NCBI RefSeq assembly: GCF_002284535.1
Contig: NZ_NPKH01000020.1
Location: 558,001 to 622,000 of the forward strand
Source of the DNA: Mesorhizobium wenxiniae
GTDB taxonomy: Bacteria; Pseudomonadota; Alphaproteobacteria; Rhizobiales; Rhizobiaceae
Reading direction: 5' to 3'
Length of the DNA: 64,000 nucleotides
The notes under the pieces were generated by a model. The model saw nothing but the letters and a program-made list of their open reading frames with translations, did not search any database and had not been told where the DNA came from. Below, one piece after another: positions 37,659-46,846 of this stretch; positions within the stretch are counted from its first letter, which is position 1, and every line of letters begins with the position of its first letter. A program made the translations under genes and the position numbers.

Positions 37659-37775
37659 CTCCGAATTTCCTCCCTGTGGCGGGCCGCCTCCCAGCCCAAA
37701 TGCGGCAATTCCTGGATCGCCCTTGTGTTCACGCCAAACGCGCCGGTAAATGAGTCCGTCGCGATTTGCGAATGA

Positions 37776-37795
37776 TGTACTAACTGGTTAGTTTA
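37776..37795. promoter_or_regulatory. TetR-type operator, copy 1
   Basis: The site contains the perfect inverted repeat ACTAAC-TG-GTTAGT (37779-37792) in a 20-bp block matching the second site at 38562-38581 at 17 of 20 positions. It lies between aroE (starting 37658) and the TetR gene (starting 37835), so it can regulate both. Confidence 0.85.
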
Positions 37796-37834
37796 GTCAA
37801 ATGCCGGCTGCGCCGGGGCGGGAACTCAAACTGC

Positions 37835-38521
37835 ATGGCCGTTATCAAGAAAGAACGAAAGCCGAAGCCGGACGCGAGCACGACGCGTATCCAGGACCCT
37901 GAGGGCACGCGCCGCAACATCCTGGAGATCGCCTCCAAGGAGTTTGCCCTGAACGGCTTGTCGGGCGCCCGCATAGACGAGATTGCAGCGCGCACGCGCT
38001 TCAGCAAACGCATGATCTACTACTACTTCGGCGATAAGGAAGGTCTCTACCTGCGCGCGCTCGAGAACGCGTATCGCCAGGTGCGCGAGGGCGAGGCTCA
38101 ACTTGATATCGAAGGTCTGCCCCCCGTGGCGGCACTGGCACGCCTGGTGGAGTTCACGTTCGACCACCATCACCGACACGAGGAATTCATCCGCATGGTG
38201 ATGATCGAGAACATCCATCACGGCCATTACCTCGAACAATCGAATGCGATCCGCGAACTGAACGTGACTGCGATCGACCATATCTCTCGCATCTATTCAC
38301 GCGGTGTCGAAGAGGGGGTCTTCCGGCCGGGACTCGACGCGGTCGAACTCCATTGGCAGGTAAGCGCGCTGTGCTTCTTCAACGTTTCCAATCGCACCAC
38401 CTTTTCGATGATCTTCGGACGCGACTTCGGCGCACCGGCACAACTCGAGCGGCTCAAACGCAACACCGTGGAGATGCTGTTGCGTTTTGTCGCGAAGGAC
38501 GAAGCTCCCGCAGAACGCTGA
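37835..38521 (+). CDS. TetR-family repressor of quinate/shikimate genes
   Basis: The product is 228 residues. The N-terminal helix-turn-helix is RRNILEIASKEFALNGLSGARIDEIAARTRFSKRMIYYYFGDKE; the C-terminal half is the ligand domain. It is flanked on both sides by near-identical palindromes that fit a TetR dimer, and sits between the divergent aroE and quiC operons. A small intermediate such as shikimate or protocatechuate is a likely inducer, not proven. Confidence 0.93.
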   Translation: MAVIKKERKPKPDASTTRIQDPEGTRRNILEIASKEFALNGLSGARIDEIAARTRFSKRMIYYYFGDKEGLYLRALENAYRQVREGEAQLDIEGLPPVAALARLVEFTFDHHHRHEEFIRMVMIENIHHGHYLEQSNAIRELNVTAIDHISRIYSRGVEEGVFRPGLDAVELHWQVSALCFFNVSNRTTFSMIFGRDFGAPAQLERLKRNTVEMLLRFVAKDEAPAER

Positions 38522-38561
38522 GCGCGCCGAACTTGCGGTGCTGCCAGCGTTGCCTTAGTTA

Positions 38562-38581
38562 TGTACGAACTGGTTCGTTCA
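38562..38581. promoter_or_regulatory. TetR-type operator, copy 2
   Basis: The perfect inverted repeat ACGAAC-TG-GTTCGT (38565-38578) lies in a 20-bp block nearly identical to copy 1. It is 25 bp before the quiC start and just ahead of its ribosome site, a typical repressor position. Confidence 0.85.
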
Positions 38582-38605
38582 CAACAAACCAGGGAGGAGG
38601 CGCGT

Positions 38606-40498
38606 TTGAAGACTTCGATCGCGACGGTGTCGATCGCTGGTGACCTGGCGGAGAAATTCGCGGCAATTTCCGCCGCGGGCTTCGACGGCGTTGAAATCTT
38701 CGAGAACGATTTCCTCGCCTTTGACGGCTCACCGCGCGACGTCGGCCGAATGGCTGGTGACACAGGTCTGACCATAACCCTCTTCCAGCCGTTCAGGGAT
38801 TTTGAGGGTTTGCCGGAGCCCCAGCGCAACCGCGCCTTTGATCGTGCCGAGCGCAAGTTCGACGTCATGCAGGAACTCGGCACCGACCTGATGCTGGTAT
38901 GCTCGTCGGTGTCCCCGGTCTCGCTTGGCGGGATCGACCGGGCTGCCATGGATTTTCACGAGCTTGGCGAGCGCGCCGCCAAGCGCGGTCTGCGCGTCGG
39001 CTACGAGGCATTGGCCTGGGGGCGTCACGTCAACGATCATCGCGATGCATGGGAAATCGTCCGCAGGACTGACCATCCGAACGTCGGGCTGGTTCTCGAT
39101 TCCTTCCACACGCTGGCCCGCAGGATTGAACTCGGCTCCATCCGTTCGATACCCGCTGACAAGATCTTCATTGTCCAACTCGCCGACGCGCCGCTGATCG
39201 AAATGGACTTGCTCTATTGGAGCCGGCACCTCCGCAACATGCCAGGCGAAGGTGATCTGCCAGTGCGACAGTTCATGCAGGCGGTCGCGGCAACCGGTTA
39301 TGACGGCTATCTGTCGCTCGAGATTTTCAACGACCAGTTCCGTGGCGGGTCGGCAAAGGCGATCTCCGTCGACGGACGGCGTTCGCTCGTATGGTTGATG
39401 GATCAGGTGCGGCGTGAAGAACCGGCGCTTGAGATGGCCATCCCGCCCATGCCCGACCGCATCGGGGTTGGAGGGGTCGAGTTCATCGAGTTCGCGGCCG
39501 ATCGCCAGGACGCCGGACAGCTTGGATCGCTGTTGCGCATGCTCGGCTTTGTCGAGGCCGGTCGGCACGTCTCGAAGGAGGTCACGCTCTACCGCCAGGG
39601 CGAGATCAATATTGTCATCAATACCGAGCGGCAGGGCTTTGCCCATTCTTCCTTTGTTGTCCATGGCACGTCGGCATACGCGATGGGCCTCAAGGTCGAG
39701 GACGCCGCCGCCACGGTCGCGCGCGCCGAGGCGCTGGGCGCGGAAATCTTTCACCAGCGGGTCGGGCCCGGCGAGTTGTCGATCCCGGCGATCCGCGGCG
39801 TCGGCGGCGGACTGATCTACTTCCTCGATGCCAAGACCGACCTGGCGAAAGTCTGGGACATAGAGTTTACGCCGGTCACGTCGGCAAGCTCCGGCAATGG
39901 CGTCGGCCTCACCCGTATCGATCATGTCGGGCAGACCATGGCACAGGAAGAGATGCCGAGCTGGCTGCTGTTCTATGTCTCGATCTTCAGGACGACCAAG
40001 ACCCCCATGGTCGACATCGTCGATCCGGCCGGCCTAGTGCGTAGCCAGGTGATCGAAGGTCTGGACAAGCGCTTCCGCCTCACGCTGAACGGCGCCGAGA
40101 GTCACCGCACGCTGGCTGGCCATTTCATCGCAGAAACCTTTGGTTCCGGCGTCCAGCATCTGGCACTCGCGACGGATGACATCCTTGCGACGGCGGCGAA
40201 GCTGCAGGCCAACGGCTTCGAACCACTTCAGATATCGATGAACTACTACGACGACGTAGAAGCGCGCTTCGGTTTGAATCCGGAGGTCGCCGATCGGTTG
40301 CGCTCAGCCAATATCCTTTATGACCGCGACGACAACGGCGAATTTTTCCAGCTCTATGCACCGACATTCGGAGAGGGGTTCATTATCGAGTTCGTTGAAC
40401 GGCGCGGCGCGTATGCAGGATATGGTGCGCCGAACGCACCATTCCGCATTGCCGCGCAAAAACGGCTGATGCGGCCCAAAGGAATGCCAAAGGTATGA
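38606..40498 (+). CDS. quiC: 3-Dehydroshikimate dehydratase fused to HPPD-like domain (QuiC)
   Basis: The product is 630 residues. Residues about 1-285 form a sugar-phosphate-isomerase-like TIM barrel with metal ligands in GFDGVEIFEND, RVGYEALAWGRHVND, VGLVLDSFH and GYLSLEIFNDQF; this half converts 3-dehydroshikimate to protocatechuate. Residues about 295-630 form a 4-hydroxyphenylpyruvate-dioxygenase-like domain (IDHVGQTM, VQHLALATDDI, FFQLYAPTFGEGFIIEFVER). The TTG start at 38606 is chosen because AGGGAGGAGG (38591-38600) precedes it; the in-frame ATG at 38561 overlaps the operator. Confidence 0.93.
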   Translation: MKTSIATVSIAGDLAEKFAAISAAGFDGVEIFENDFLAFDGSPRDVGRMAGDTGLTITLFQPFRDFEGLPEPQRNRAFDRAERKFDVMQELGTDLMLVCSSVSPVSLGGIDRAAMDFHELGERAAKRGLRVGYEALAWGRHVNDHRDAWEIVRRTDHPNVGLVLDSFHTLARRIELGSIRSIPADKIFIVQLADAPLIEMDLLYWSRHLRNMPGEGDLPVRQFMQAVAATGYDGYLSLEIFNDQFRGGSAKAISVDGRRSLVWLMDQVRREEPALEMAIPPMPDRIGVGGVEFIEFAADRQDAGQLGSLLRMLGFVEAGRHVSKEVTLYRQGEINIVINTERQGFAHSSFVVHGTSAYAMGLKVEDAAATVARAEALGAEIFHQRVGPGELSIPAIRGVGGGLIYFLDAKTDLAKVWDIEFTPVTSASSGNGVGLTRIDHVGQTMAQEEMPSWLLFYVSIFRTTKTPMVDIVDPAGLVRSQVIEGLDKRFRLTLNGAESHRTLAGHFIAETFGSGVQHLALATDDILATAAKLQANGFEPLQISMNYYDDVEARFGLNPEVADRLRSANILYDRDDNGEFFQLYAPTFGEGFIIEFVERRGAYAGYGAPNAPFRIAAQKRLMRPKGMPKV

Positions 40499-41304
40499 CG
40501 GGTATGAACTTTGCTCGCATTAATGGCGCGACGATCCATTACCGGCATCGTCCCGCAGCTGGCAGGCCGACGGTCGTCTTCGCGAACTCGCTCGGCACCG
40601 ATATGCGCATCTGGAACGAGGTCGAGCGAAGGCTCGCCGACGACTGCACGTTCGTTGCGTTTGACAAGCGCGGACACGGCCTGAGCGAACTGGGTGGCGC
40701 GCCGCAAACAATCGAGACCCATTCGACGGACCTTGCAGGGCTGCTCGACCATCTTGGCGTAAAGCGCGCGGTGATCTGCGGGCTTTCGATCGGCGGCGTC
40801 ATTGCGCAATGCCTTTACAAGACGCGATCGGATTTGATCGAGGGGTTGATCCTTTGCGATACGGCAGCGAAAATCGGTACGCCCGAGATGTGGAACGGGC
40901 GCATCAACGCGGCTCTGTCGGAGGGCATCGCGAGCTTTGCCGACGACGTGATGCGAAAATGGTTCACACCGGATTTCCATAAGAATCGCGGCGAGGAACT
41001 GGCGGGTTATAAAACGATGCTGACGCGCCAGGATCCGAACGGCTACGCCGCTGCCTGCGCGGCAATCCGCGACGCCGATTTCACCGCGACGACCGCCGCG
41101 ATCAAAGTGCCGACACTCTGCATTGTCGGCGATCAGGACGGATCGACGCCGCCTGAACTGGTGGAATCGCTGGCCCGCTCAATCCCCGCCGCACGGTTCG
41201 AGGTCATCGCCGGTGCGGGCCACATCCCATGCGTCGAGCAGCCGGAAAGGCTCGCCGGGCTGATGCGTGGCTTCCTGAACGACATGCGAAGAGAGCGCAA
41301 ATGA
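40495..41304 (+). CDS. pcaD: 3-Oxoadipate enol-lactonase (PcaD)
   Basis: The product is 269 residues, an alpha/beta hydrolase that opens the enol-lactone to 3-oxoadipate. The nucleophile serine is in CGLSIGGVIAQ, the Asp in VGDQDGSTPPEL, and the His in GAGHIPCVEQPE. KRGHGLSELGG is typical. ATG at 40495 overlaps the quiC stop; an alternative ATG is at 40504. Its stop overlaps pcaC. Confidence 0.93.
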   Translation: MTGMNFARINGATIHYRHRPAAGRPTVVFANSLGTDMRIWNEVERRLADDCTFVAFDKRGHGLSELGGAPQTIETHSTDLAGLLDHLGVKRAVICGLSIGGVIAQCLYKTRSDLIEGLILCDTAAKIGTPEMWNGRINAALSEGIASFADDVMRKWFTPDFHKNRGEELAGYKTMLTRQDPNGYAAACAAIRDADFTATTAAIKVPTLCIVGDQDGSTPPELVESLARSIPAARFEVIAGAGHIPCVEQPERLAGLMRGFLNDMRRERK

Positions 41305-41705
41305 GCAAGCCACAACACGGCGACCGATACGTCGAAGGGATGGCGACGCGCCGTTCGGTGCTGGGTGACGCCCATGTCGACCGCGCAGAGGCGGCCAAGA
41401 CCGAATTCGACATTCCTTTCCAGGAACTGATCACGGAGGCTGCATGGAGCCACGTCTGGTCGCGGCCGAACATCACCAAGCGCGAGCGCTCTATGATCAC
41501 CATCGCGCTGCTCGCCGCTCTGAAGCAGGATGAAGAGGTTGCGATGCATATCCGCGCCAGCGTCAATACCGGGGCGACGCGCGACGACATACGCGAGGCG
41601 CTGCTGCATGTGGCAATCTATGCCGGCGTACCGGCGGCAAATCATGCGATGAAGATCGCCAGGAAGACGTTCGACGAAATGGACGCTCACGCCGGCAAAT
41701 CATGA
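41301..41705 (+). CDS. pcaC: 4-Carboxymuconolactone decarboxylase (PcaC)
   Basis: The product is 134 residues. It decarboxylates 4-carboxymuconolactone. The family marks are [42 protein letters not shown] and [20 protein letters not shown], the last holding the active-site histidines. Both ends overlap neighbouring genes by 4 bp. Confidence 0.95.
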   Translation: MSKPQHGDRYVEGMATRRSVLGDAHVDRAEAAKTEFDIPFQELITEAAWSHVWSRPNITKRERSMITIALLAALKQDEEVAMHIRASVNTGATRDDIREALLHVAIYAGVPAANHAMKIARKTFDEMDAHAGKS

Positions 41706-42460
41706 CCAACTCGCGCTTTCCCGCCAACCGCACGCCGGAAATCGGCGCCTTCTTTCGGCGCGACCGCAACTGGCATCCGCCGGCCTTCACGCCAGCCTAC
41801 AAGACTTCCGTGCTGCGCTCGCCGCAACGGCCGCTTCTTTCCCTCGACAACACCCTGTCGGAGCTTACGGGGCCGGTCTTCGGCCACAATATTCTCGGTG
41901 AACTGGACAATGACCTCATACACAATCTTGCCGGGCCTGGCGAAAGCGCGATCGGGCCGCGCATCCTCGTCTATGGCCGCCTATTCGACGAGCGCGGCAT
42001 CGGCGTCGCCGGTGCGCTGCTGGAGGTATGGCAGGCCAACGCCGGCGGACGCTATCGACACAAGAAGGAGACTTATCTCGCGCCACTCGATCCGAACTTC
42101 GGCGGCTGCGGCCGCACCATCACCGGCGAGGATGGCTCCTATTGTTTCCGCACGATCCAGCCGGGGCCATATCCCTGGCCCAACGGACCCAACGACTGGC
42201 GTCCAGCTCACATCCATTTCTCGATCTTCGGGCACGGCTTCGCGCAGCGCTTGATCACCCAGATGTATTTCGAGGGCGACCCGATGATCTGGAGGTGCCC
42301 GATCGTGCGGACCATCAACGACCGCCGCGCTATTGAAGGCCTCACCGCCACGCTCGACATGGAGGCAACGATACCGATGGATGCGCGGGCATACAAATTC
42401 GACATTGTACTGCGCGGCCGCCGCTCGACGCTGTTCGAGAATCGTATGGAGGGCAACTGA
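41702..42460 (+). CDS. pcaH: Protocatechuate 3,4-dioxygenase beta subunit (PcaH)
   Basis: The product is 252 residues and, with PcaG, cleaves the protocatechuate ring with non-heme Fe(III). Iron ligands are expected in the beta subunit: Tyr in [20 protein letters not shown], Tyr in [19 protein letters not shown] and the two His of HIH. It overlaps pcaC by 4 bp and touches pcaG at 42460. Confidence 0.95.
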   Translation: MTNSRFPANRTPEIGAFFRRDRNWHPPAFTPAYKTSVLRSPQRPLLSLDNTLSELTGPVFGHNILGELDNDLIHNLAGPGESAIGPRILVYGRLFDERGIGVAGALLEVWQANAGGRYRHKKETYLAPLDPNFGGCGRTITGEDGSYCFRTIQPGPYPWPNGPNDWRPAHIHFSIFGHGFAQRLITQMYFEGDPMIWRCPIVRTINDRRAIEGLTATLDMEATIPMDARAYKFDIVLRGRRSTLFENRMEGN

Positions 42461-43074
42461 TGGTCCAGGCTCTCCGTCGGCTGAAGGAAAGCGCCTCGCA
42501 GACCGCGGGACCCTACGTCCATATAGGGCTGACGCCCAACTTTGCCGGTATCTCGGGCGTCTATGAACGCGACCTTGGCACCGCGATGGTCAATGACAAG
42601 ACCAGGGGCGAACGCATCAGGGTCAACATCCGGGTGATCGACGGCGCCGGCTCGCCGCTGAAGGACGCGCTTGTGGAGATCTGGCAGGCGGACGCCGCCG
42701 GCATCTACAATTCGCCCTCGGATCTGCGCGGCTCCGCCGACCCGAATTTTACCGGCTGGGGCCGGCTGCCCACCGACATGACGACGGGCGAATGCATGTT
42801 CGAAACCATCAAACCCGGTCGCGTGCCCTTTTTTGACGGCCGCAAGATGGCGCCGCATTTGACGGTCTGGATCGTCGCGCGTGGAATCAACATTGGCCTT
42901 CACACCCGCATGTATTTCAGCGACGAGGAAACGGCCAACGCCGAGGATCCCGTCCTGATGCGCATTGAGCAAAGAGAGCGCGTGTCAACGCTGGTCGCGC
43001 CGCGCGATGGCGACATCTATAAGTTCGACATTCATCTCCAGGGCATCAACGAGACGGTCTTCTTCGACATATGA
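42460..43074 (+). CDS. pcaG: Protocatechuate 3,4-dioxygenase alpha subunit (PcaG)
   Basis: The product is 204 residues. It resembles PcaH but lacks the iron ligands; blocks include GPYVHIGLTPNFAGI, LVEIWQADAAGIYNSP, FTGWGRLPTDMTTGECMFETIKPG and FSDEETANAEDPVL. The start shares a base with the pcaH stop (TGATG), and the stop overlaps pcaB. Confidence 0.95.
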   Translation: MVQALRRLKESASQTAGPYVHIGLTPNFAGISGVYERDLGTAMVNDKTRGERIRVNIRVIDGAGSPLKDALVEIWQADAAGIYNSPSDLRGSADPNFTGWGRLPTDMTTGECMFETIKPGRVPFFDGRKMAPHLTVWIVARGINIGLHTRMYFSDEETANAEDPVLMRIEQRERVSTLVAPRDGDIYKFDIHLQGINETVFFDI

Positions 43075-44123
43075 TCGCAGCATTCGACAATCCCCTCCTG
43101 TCCGGGCTTCTCGGCGATGAGAAGATGGCGACGCTGCTCGGCGTCGAGGCCGAACTTGCGACGATGCTGCAAGTCGAGAAAGCGCTCGCCGACGCAGAAG
43201 GTGCACTCGGCATCGTCCCGGCGGTTGCAGCAAGCGCAATCGGCCGCGTCCTCGACAATTTTCGACCGGAAATCCAAGCCCTGAGGGACGCAACGGTGCG
43301 CGACGGCGTCATGGTGCCGGAGCTCGTGCGGCAGATTAGGCATGCTGTGGGAGAGCCGCATTCGGAGCATGTGCATTTCGGTGCGACCAGTCAGGACGTG
43401 ATCGACACGGCCATGATCCTGAGAATTCGCGCCTGTATCGACCTATTGGAAGAACGGCTTTCGGCTCTGGTGGTCGCCTTCGCCGATCTCGGCCATCGGT
43501 TTGGCGATCGCCCGCTGATGGCCCGAACCCGAATGCAGGCAGCGATTCCGATTTCTGTAGCCGACCGCGTCACAAGCTGGCGCCAACCGCTCGTGCGCCA
43601 CCACGAGCGGCTTCAATCGGTGCGAGGATCGATTCTCGTCATCCAGTTCGGCGGGGCCGTCGGGACACTCGAGAAGTTCGCAGACAAAGGCGCCGCCATC
43701 CGTGCCGCGCTGGCCCGGCGGCTAAGCCTCGGCGACGCGCCGCAATGGCACAGCCAGCGCGACCGCATCGCTGAGCTGGCCAACTGGCTGTCGCTTGTGA
43801 CGGGCGGCCTCGGCAAGTTCGGGCAGGACATTGCGCTGATGGCGCAGGCAGGCGGCGAGCTGCAACGGGCGGGCGGCGGTTCATCGTCCGCCATGGCGCA
43901 CAAGCGCAATCCCATCGACGCTGAGATGCTGGTGACGCTTGCCCGCTACAACGCAGTCCAATTGTCGGGAATGCATCATGCGCTGATCCATGAGCAAGAG
44001 CGCTCTGGTGCAGCCTGGACGCTGGAATGGTTGATCTTGCCGCAGATGCTCATGGCGGCTGGAGCATCGACCTGTGTCGCGGACAGGCTGGTCCGAACCA
44101 TAGCGGCAATCGGAACAACCTAA
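43071..44123 (+). CDS. pcaB: 3-Carboxy-cis,cis-muconate cycloisomerase (PcaB)
   Basis: The product is 350 residues of the fumarase/aspartase superfamily. The signature GGSSSAMAHKRNPID and the substrate-binding HFGATSQDVIDTA are clear. It converts carboxymuconate to the lactone. The stop codon lies in the left end of the palindromic repeat at 44121, so the insertion of that element may have set the C-terminus. Confidence 0.94.
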   Translation: MIAAFDNPLLSGLLGDEKMATLLGVEAELATMLQVEKALADAEGALGIVPAVAASAIGRVLDNFRPEIQALRDATVRDGVMVPELVRQIRHAVGEPHSEHVHFGATSQDVIDTAMILRIRACIDLLEERLSALVVAFADLGHRFGDRPLMARTRMQAAIPISVADRVTSWRQPLVRHHERLQSVRGSILVIQFGGAVGTLEKFADKGAAIRAALARRLSLGDAPQWHSQRDRIAELANWLSLVTGGLGKFGQDIALMAQAGGELQRAGGGSSSAMAHKRNPIDAEMLVTLARYNAVQLSGMHHALIHEQERSGAAWTLEWLILPQMLMAAGASTCVADRLVRTIAAIGTT

Positions 44124-44162
44124 AGCGCGTCGCATGAGGCCGGTCAAACGCGACGCGCTTTA
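44121..44162. repeat. Palindromic intergenic repeat, copy 2
   Basis: TAAAGCGCGTCGC (44121-44133) pairs perfectly with GCGACGCGCTTTA (44150-44162). It is related to the element at 16664-16703 and ends the pca operon, where it can act as a terminator-like hairpin. Confidence 0.88.
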
Positions 44163-44245
44163 GGCGGCTCACGCCGTGGATTCTGCGATTTAGCCGTCTC
44201 CGCTACCACTTGGTCAGTAAGATCAAGCGGTCACGTGAGCTGCCA

Positions 44246-44650
44246 TCAGCCCCACTGAGCGCTCTCGCAGGCATCGAGAGGGTTGGAAATGGCCGTGCCC
44301 TGGTTTGCCGACAATTGTGCGGCCATACCCATGGCGACAGCTTTCCAGCCATCATCCAACGTCACCGCTATCGGCCCTTCGCCTCGTAGGGCGGCGCAGA
44401 ACCGCTGATGCTGATAGAAAGTCGAGCCGTTGTGATCGCCGGCCGTCAACAATTGTGGGTCGACCGGGATCTCGACGGTATACGGTCCCTGCGGAAAGCG
44501 CGGGCTGACGATCAACTGCGGCGTCGGCGCCGCGCCGAGATGAGCTGGCCAGAAGCGGCCGGGACCCGGCACCAGGCATTCGACTTTACCTCGCGCACCG
44601 ACGGCGCTGATCTCCTCCTGATAGCGGCTGCCCTCTGCATACATGCATAG
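44246..44650 (-). pseudogene. C-terminal fragment of a Gfo/Idh/MocA-family oxidoreductase
   Basis: The minus-strand frame encodes about 130 residues, beginning LCMYAEGSRYQEEI and continuing VGARGKVECLVPGPGRF and TFYQHQRFCAALRGEGP to a stop at 44246. This is the C-terminal substrate domain of the family; the NAD-binding half is absent. At about 44640-44655 it joins the 3' end of an alcohol dehydrogenase fragment in another frame, so a deletion has fused two genes. Confidence 0.8.
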
Positions 44651-44964
44651 TTCGCACAGGATGTCTGAAAGCCAAAGCGGCAATGCGAGCAGGTATTGTC
44701 GGAAATACAGAAGGAGCCGACGACGAACTGGCCGGGGCGGACCGTGCGGACCTCGCTGCCGACCTCGACGACGATGCCACAATATTCGTGACCCATATGC
44801 ATTGGGCGGTCCACCGGCTGCAGCCCGCGATAGGGCCACAGATCAGACCCGCAGATGCAACTGGCTGACAGCTTGATGATGGCATCGGTCGGCTGCTGTA
44901 TCTTGGGATCTGCAATCTCCTCGCAGCGAATATCGCCTGGCTGATGTAGGATGGTCGCGAGCAT
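44640..44964 (-). pseudogene. N-terminal fragment of a zinc alcohol dehydrogenase
   Basis: From ATG at 44962-44964 about 108 residues are normal: MLATILHQPGDIRCEEIADP, then CICGSDLWPYRG (catalytic zinc Cys), MGHEYCGIVVEVG (His-Glu) and DNTCSHCRFGFQTSC (three of the structural zinc Cys). After that the frame passes into unrelated sequence from the Gfo/Idh fragment. The coenzyme domain is missing, so the protein cannot work. Confidence 0.85.
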
Positions 44965-44987
44965 GGAGTGCTCCTTCTTGCGTTGCG

Positions 44988-45460
44988 TCAGGAAATGGCC
45001 TCGACGCGCAGTGGGAATTCGCCGCGCACATGCAGAGCCTCGTAGCCCTCGTCGAAACGGCCGAGCGTGATCAGACCGGGATGGCGGTAGTCGGCGTAGA
45101 ACATCGCCAGGTTGCCCCAGGGAATGAAATAGCAAAGGTCGTAGGGCCTTTCATTGCCAAAGGGGCCACTGCCTTCCTCGGTGAGCTTGCGCGGAAGGTG
45201 GGCGATTTTTTCGTTGTTGCTGAAATCCTCGATCGTAAGGTCGAGCGGCGCCATGGAGAAAAAATCACGCGCCGACGGGTTGTCGTAAAGCGTGGCGGTC
45301 ATGGTCCGACCGTCGAACGTCATGCTGATCCGCATGTCGGTAAGCTCCTGACTGGCCGGGTCCCTGCCCTGCTGGCCGTAGGCGAGACGCGGCAGGACCG
45401 CCGTTGCGAGCACGGCGCCGAGCAGCGTCCGGCGGGTGAGGGCTGAGTGCTTGTCGTCAT
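44988..45460 (-). pseudogene. Cyclophilin-like-fold secreted protein, probably frameshifted at its start
   Basis: The body reads TRRTLLGAVLATAVLPRLAY (twin-arginine-like signal), then MRISMTFDGRTMTATLYDN, RDFFSMAPLDLTIEDF and a C-terminal LGRFDEGYEALHVRGEFPLR, a cyclophilin-like domain. The only good start, ATG at 45458-45460 with GGAGG upstream, is in a different frame; one missing base near 45438 would join MTTSTQPS to TRRT. Otherwise no start with a ribosome site is seen. Function is unknown. Confidence 0.7.
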
Positions 45461-46646
45461 TGGCAGAGACCTCCGAGCTGCGCGCCACGCGGTGACGGCG
45501 AAGAGCGACGATCCGCAGAGAAGTGCCGCGCCGAATGCGAACGCGCTCCACCAGCCGATCGCATCGAAGTGCATGCCACCGATCGCGGGGCCGCCCCTAA
45601 TCGCAAGCTGGATGACGGCAACTTGCAGCCCGCCGCCGGCCTCCGCCTCATCAGGCAGAGTGCGGCTCAGCCACCTGCCCCAACCGACCGGCGCGGCGGT
45701 GGCGAAAAAACCCCAAGCGACGAGCAGCAGCGACACAGCAACCGGCATTGCTCCGAGCGCGATAAGCCCGACAGCGAGAACAGCCATCACCATCGGGATC
45801 ACGATCAGGATGCTGAACAGTCGGGTTCGCAGCAGCCGCCCGATCCACCAGGCTCCCGCGACACCCGCCAGTCCCATCGCAAGCAGCATGGCCGAGAGTG
45901 CGGAAATGCCGAGTCCAGTGACGCGCTCGAGAAACGCGCGCAAGTAGGTGAAGAGCGCGAATTGCCCCATGAAGAGCATCAGGATGGAAGCCATGCCGAG
46001 CGCGACGGGCGGCGGCCAAACAGCGCCAGCACGAGCCGGACGCCCGTCTTCCCCGTGTAGCAAGCGGCGGCAGACTGATCCATTGCCAGACCAGCGCCAG
46101 CATGCCGAGCGGCACGACGAGGAAGAAGGCGCCGAGCCATCCGACATAAGCGCCTAGCAAGCTGCCAAGAGGCGCTGCGACGGTCGCCGCGATCGCGTTG
46201 CCGGCGTTCAGCATGGCAAGCCCCTTCGGGACAAGGTCTTCCGACAGCAGGCGCATGACGATCGAGGTCGACATCGACCAAAATCCGCCGATCGCGACGC
46301 CGAGCAGCGCCCGACTAACCATCAGAAGCGCGTAACTCGGGGCGAAGGTGACGGAGAGCCCGGAGACGATGAGCAGCACGGTGAAGCCAGTCACGACGAG
46401 CTTGCGGTCGATACGGCGCGTAACGCCGGCCACCAGCAAGCTGGTGACGACGGCAAAGGCGCCCGAGATCAAAATAGCCTGCCCCGCCTGGCCCTCCGTG
46501 ATGTGGAGATCGGCCGCGATCGGCGACAGCAGGCTGACTGGCATGAACTCCGACGCGATCAGGAACGCAACGCAAAGCGCCATCGAGAGCACCGCACCCC
46601 ATGCGCCGCGGGCATCGGCAAGCCGGGTGTCGTAGGTGGCTTCCAT
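45457..46646 (-). pseudogene. MFS transporter gene with at least two frameshifts
   Basis: From ATG 46644-46646 the frame gives a good MFS N-terminal half (FLIASEFMPVSLLSPIAADL, then VGVAIGGFWSMSTSIVMRLL-type sequence), which resembles NepI-like drug or nucleoside exporters. It breaks near 46060; a second frame gives GKTGVRLVLALFGRRP, and from about 46012 a third frame continues VALGMASILMLFMGQFALFT to near the end. The expected stop (TGA 45457-45459) overlaps the next ATG and needs one more shift. The gene is dead or wrongly assembled. Confidence 0.85.
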
Positions 46647-46846
46647 GGCGAGCATCCTGACAAGGCGGCAGGCGGTCATTCGTGCCGTCAGTCCACCGCG
46701 ATGCCCGGGAAATAGCGTCCCTACGCTCATCATATTAGACAGTCCAATCCACTTGGACTTATCGATCCTGGGCATAAATGAGGTCCGAAGCCGTGCCTGC
46801 CCGCGGCCTGCAGAGGCTCCGGCCGTGGCCAAGAAAGCTTAATTGC

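Noticed and set aside
38729..39925. 398-codon minus-strand open frame over quiC
   Set aside because: It is antisense to a fully recognisable two-domain gene, so it is not a separate gene.
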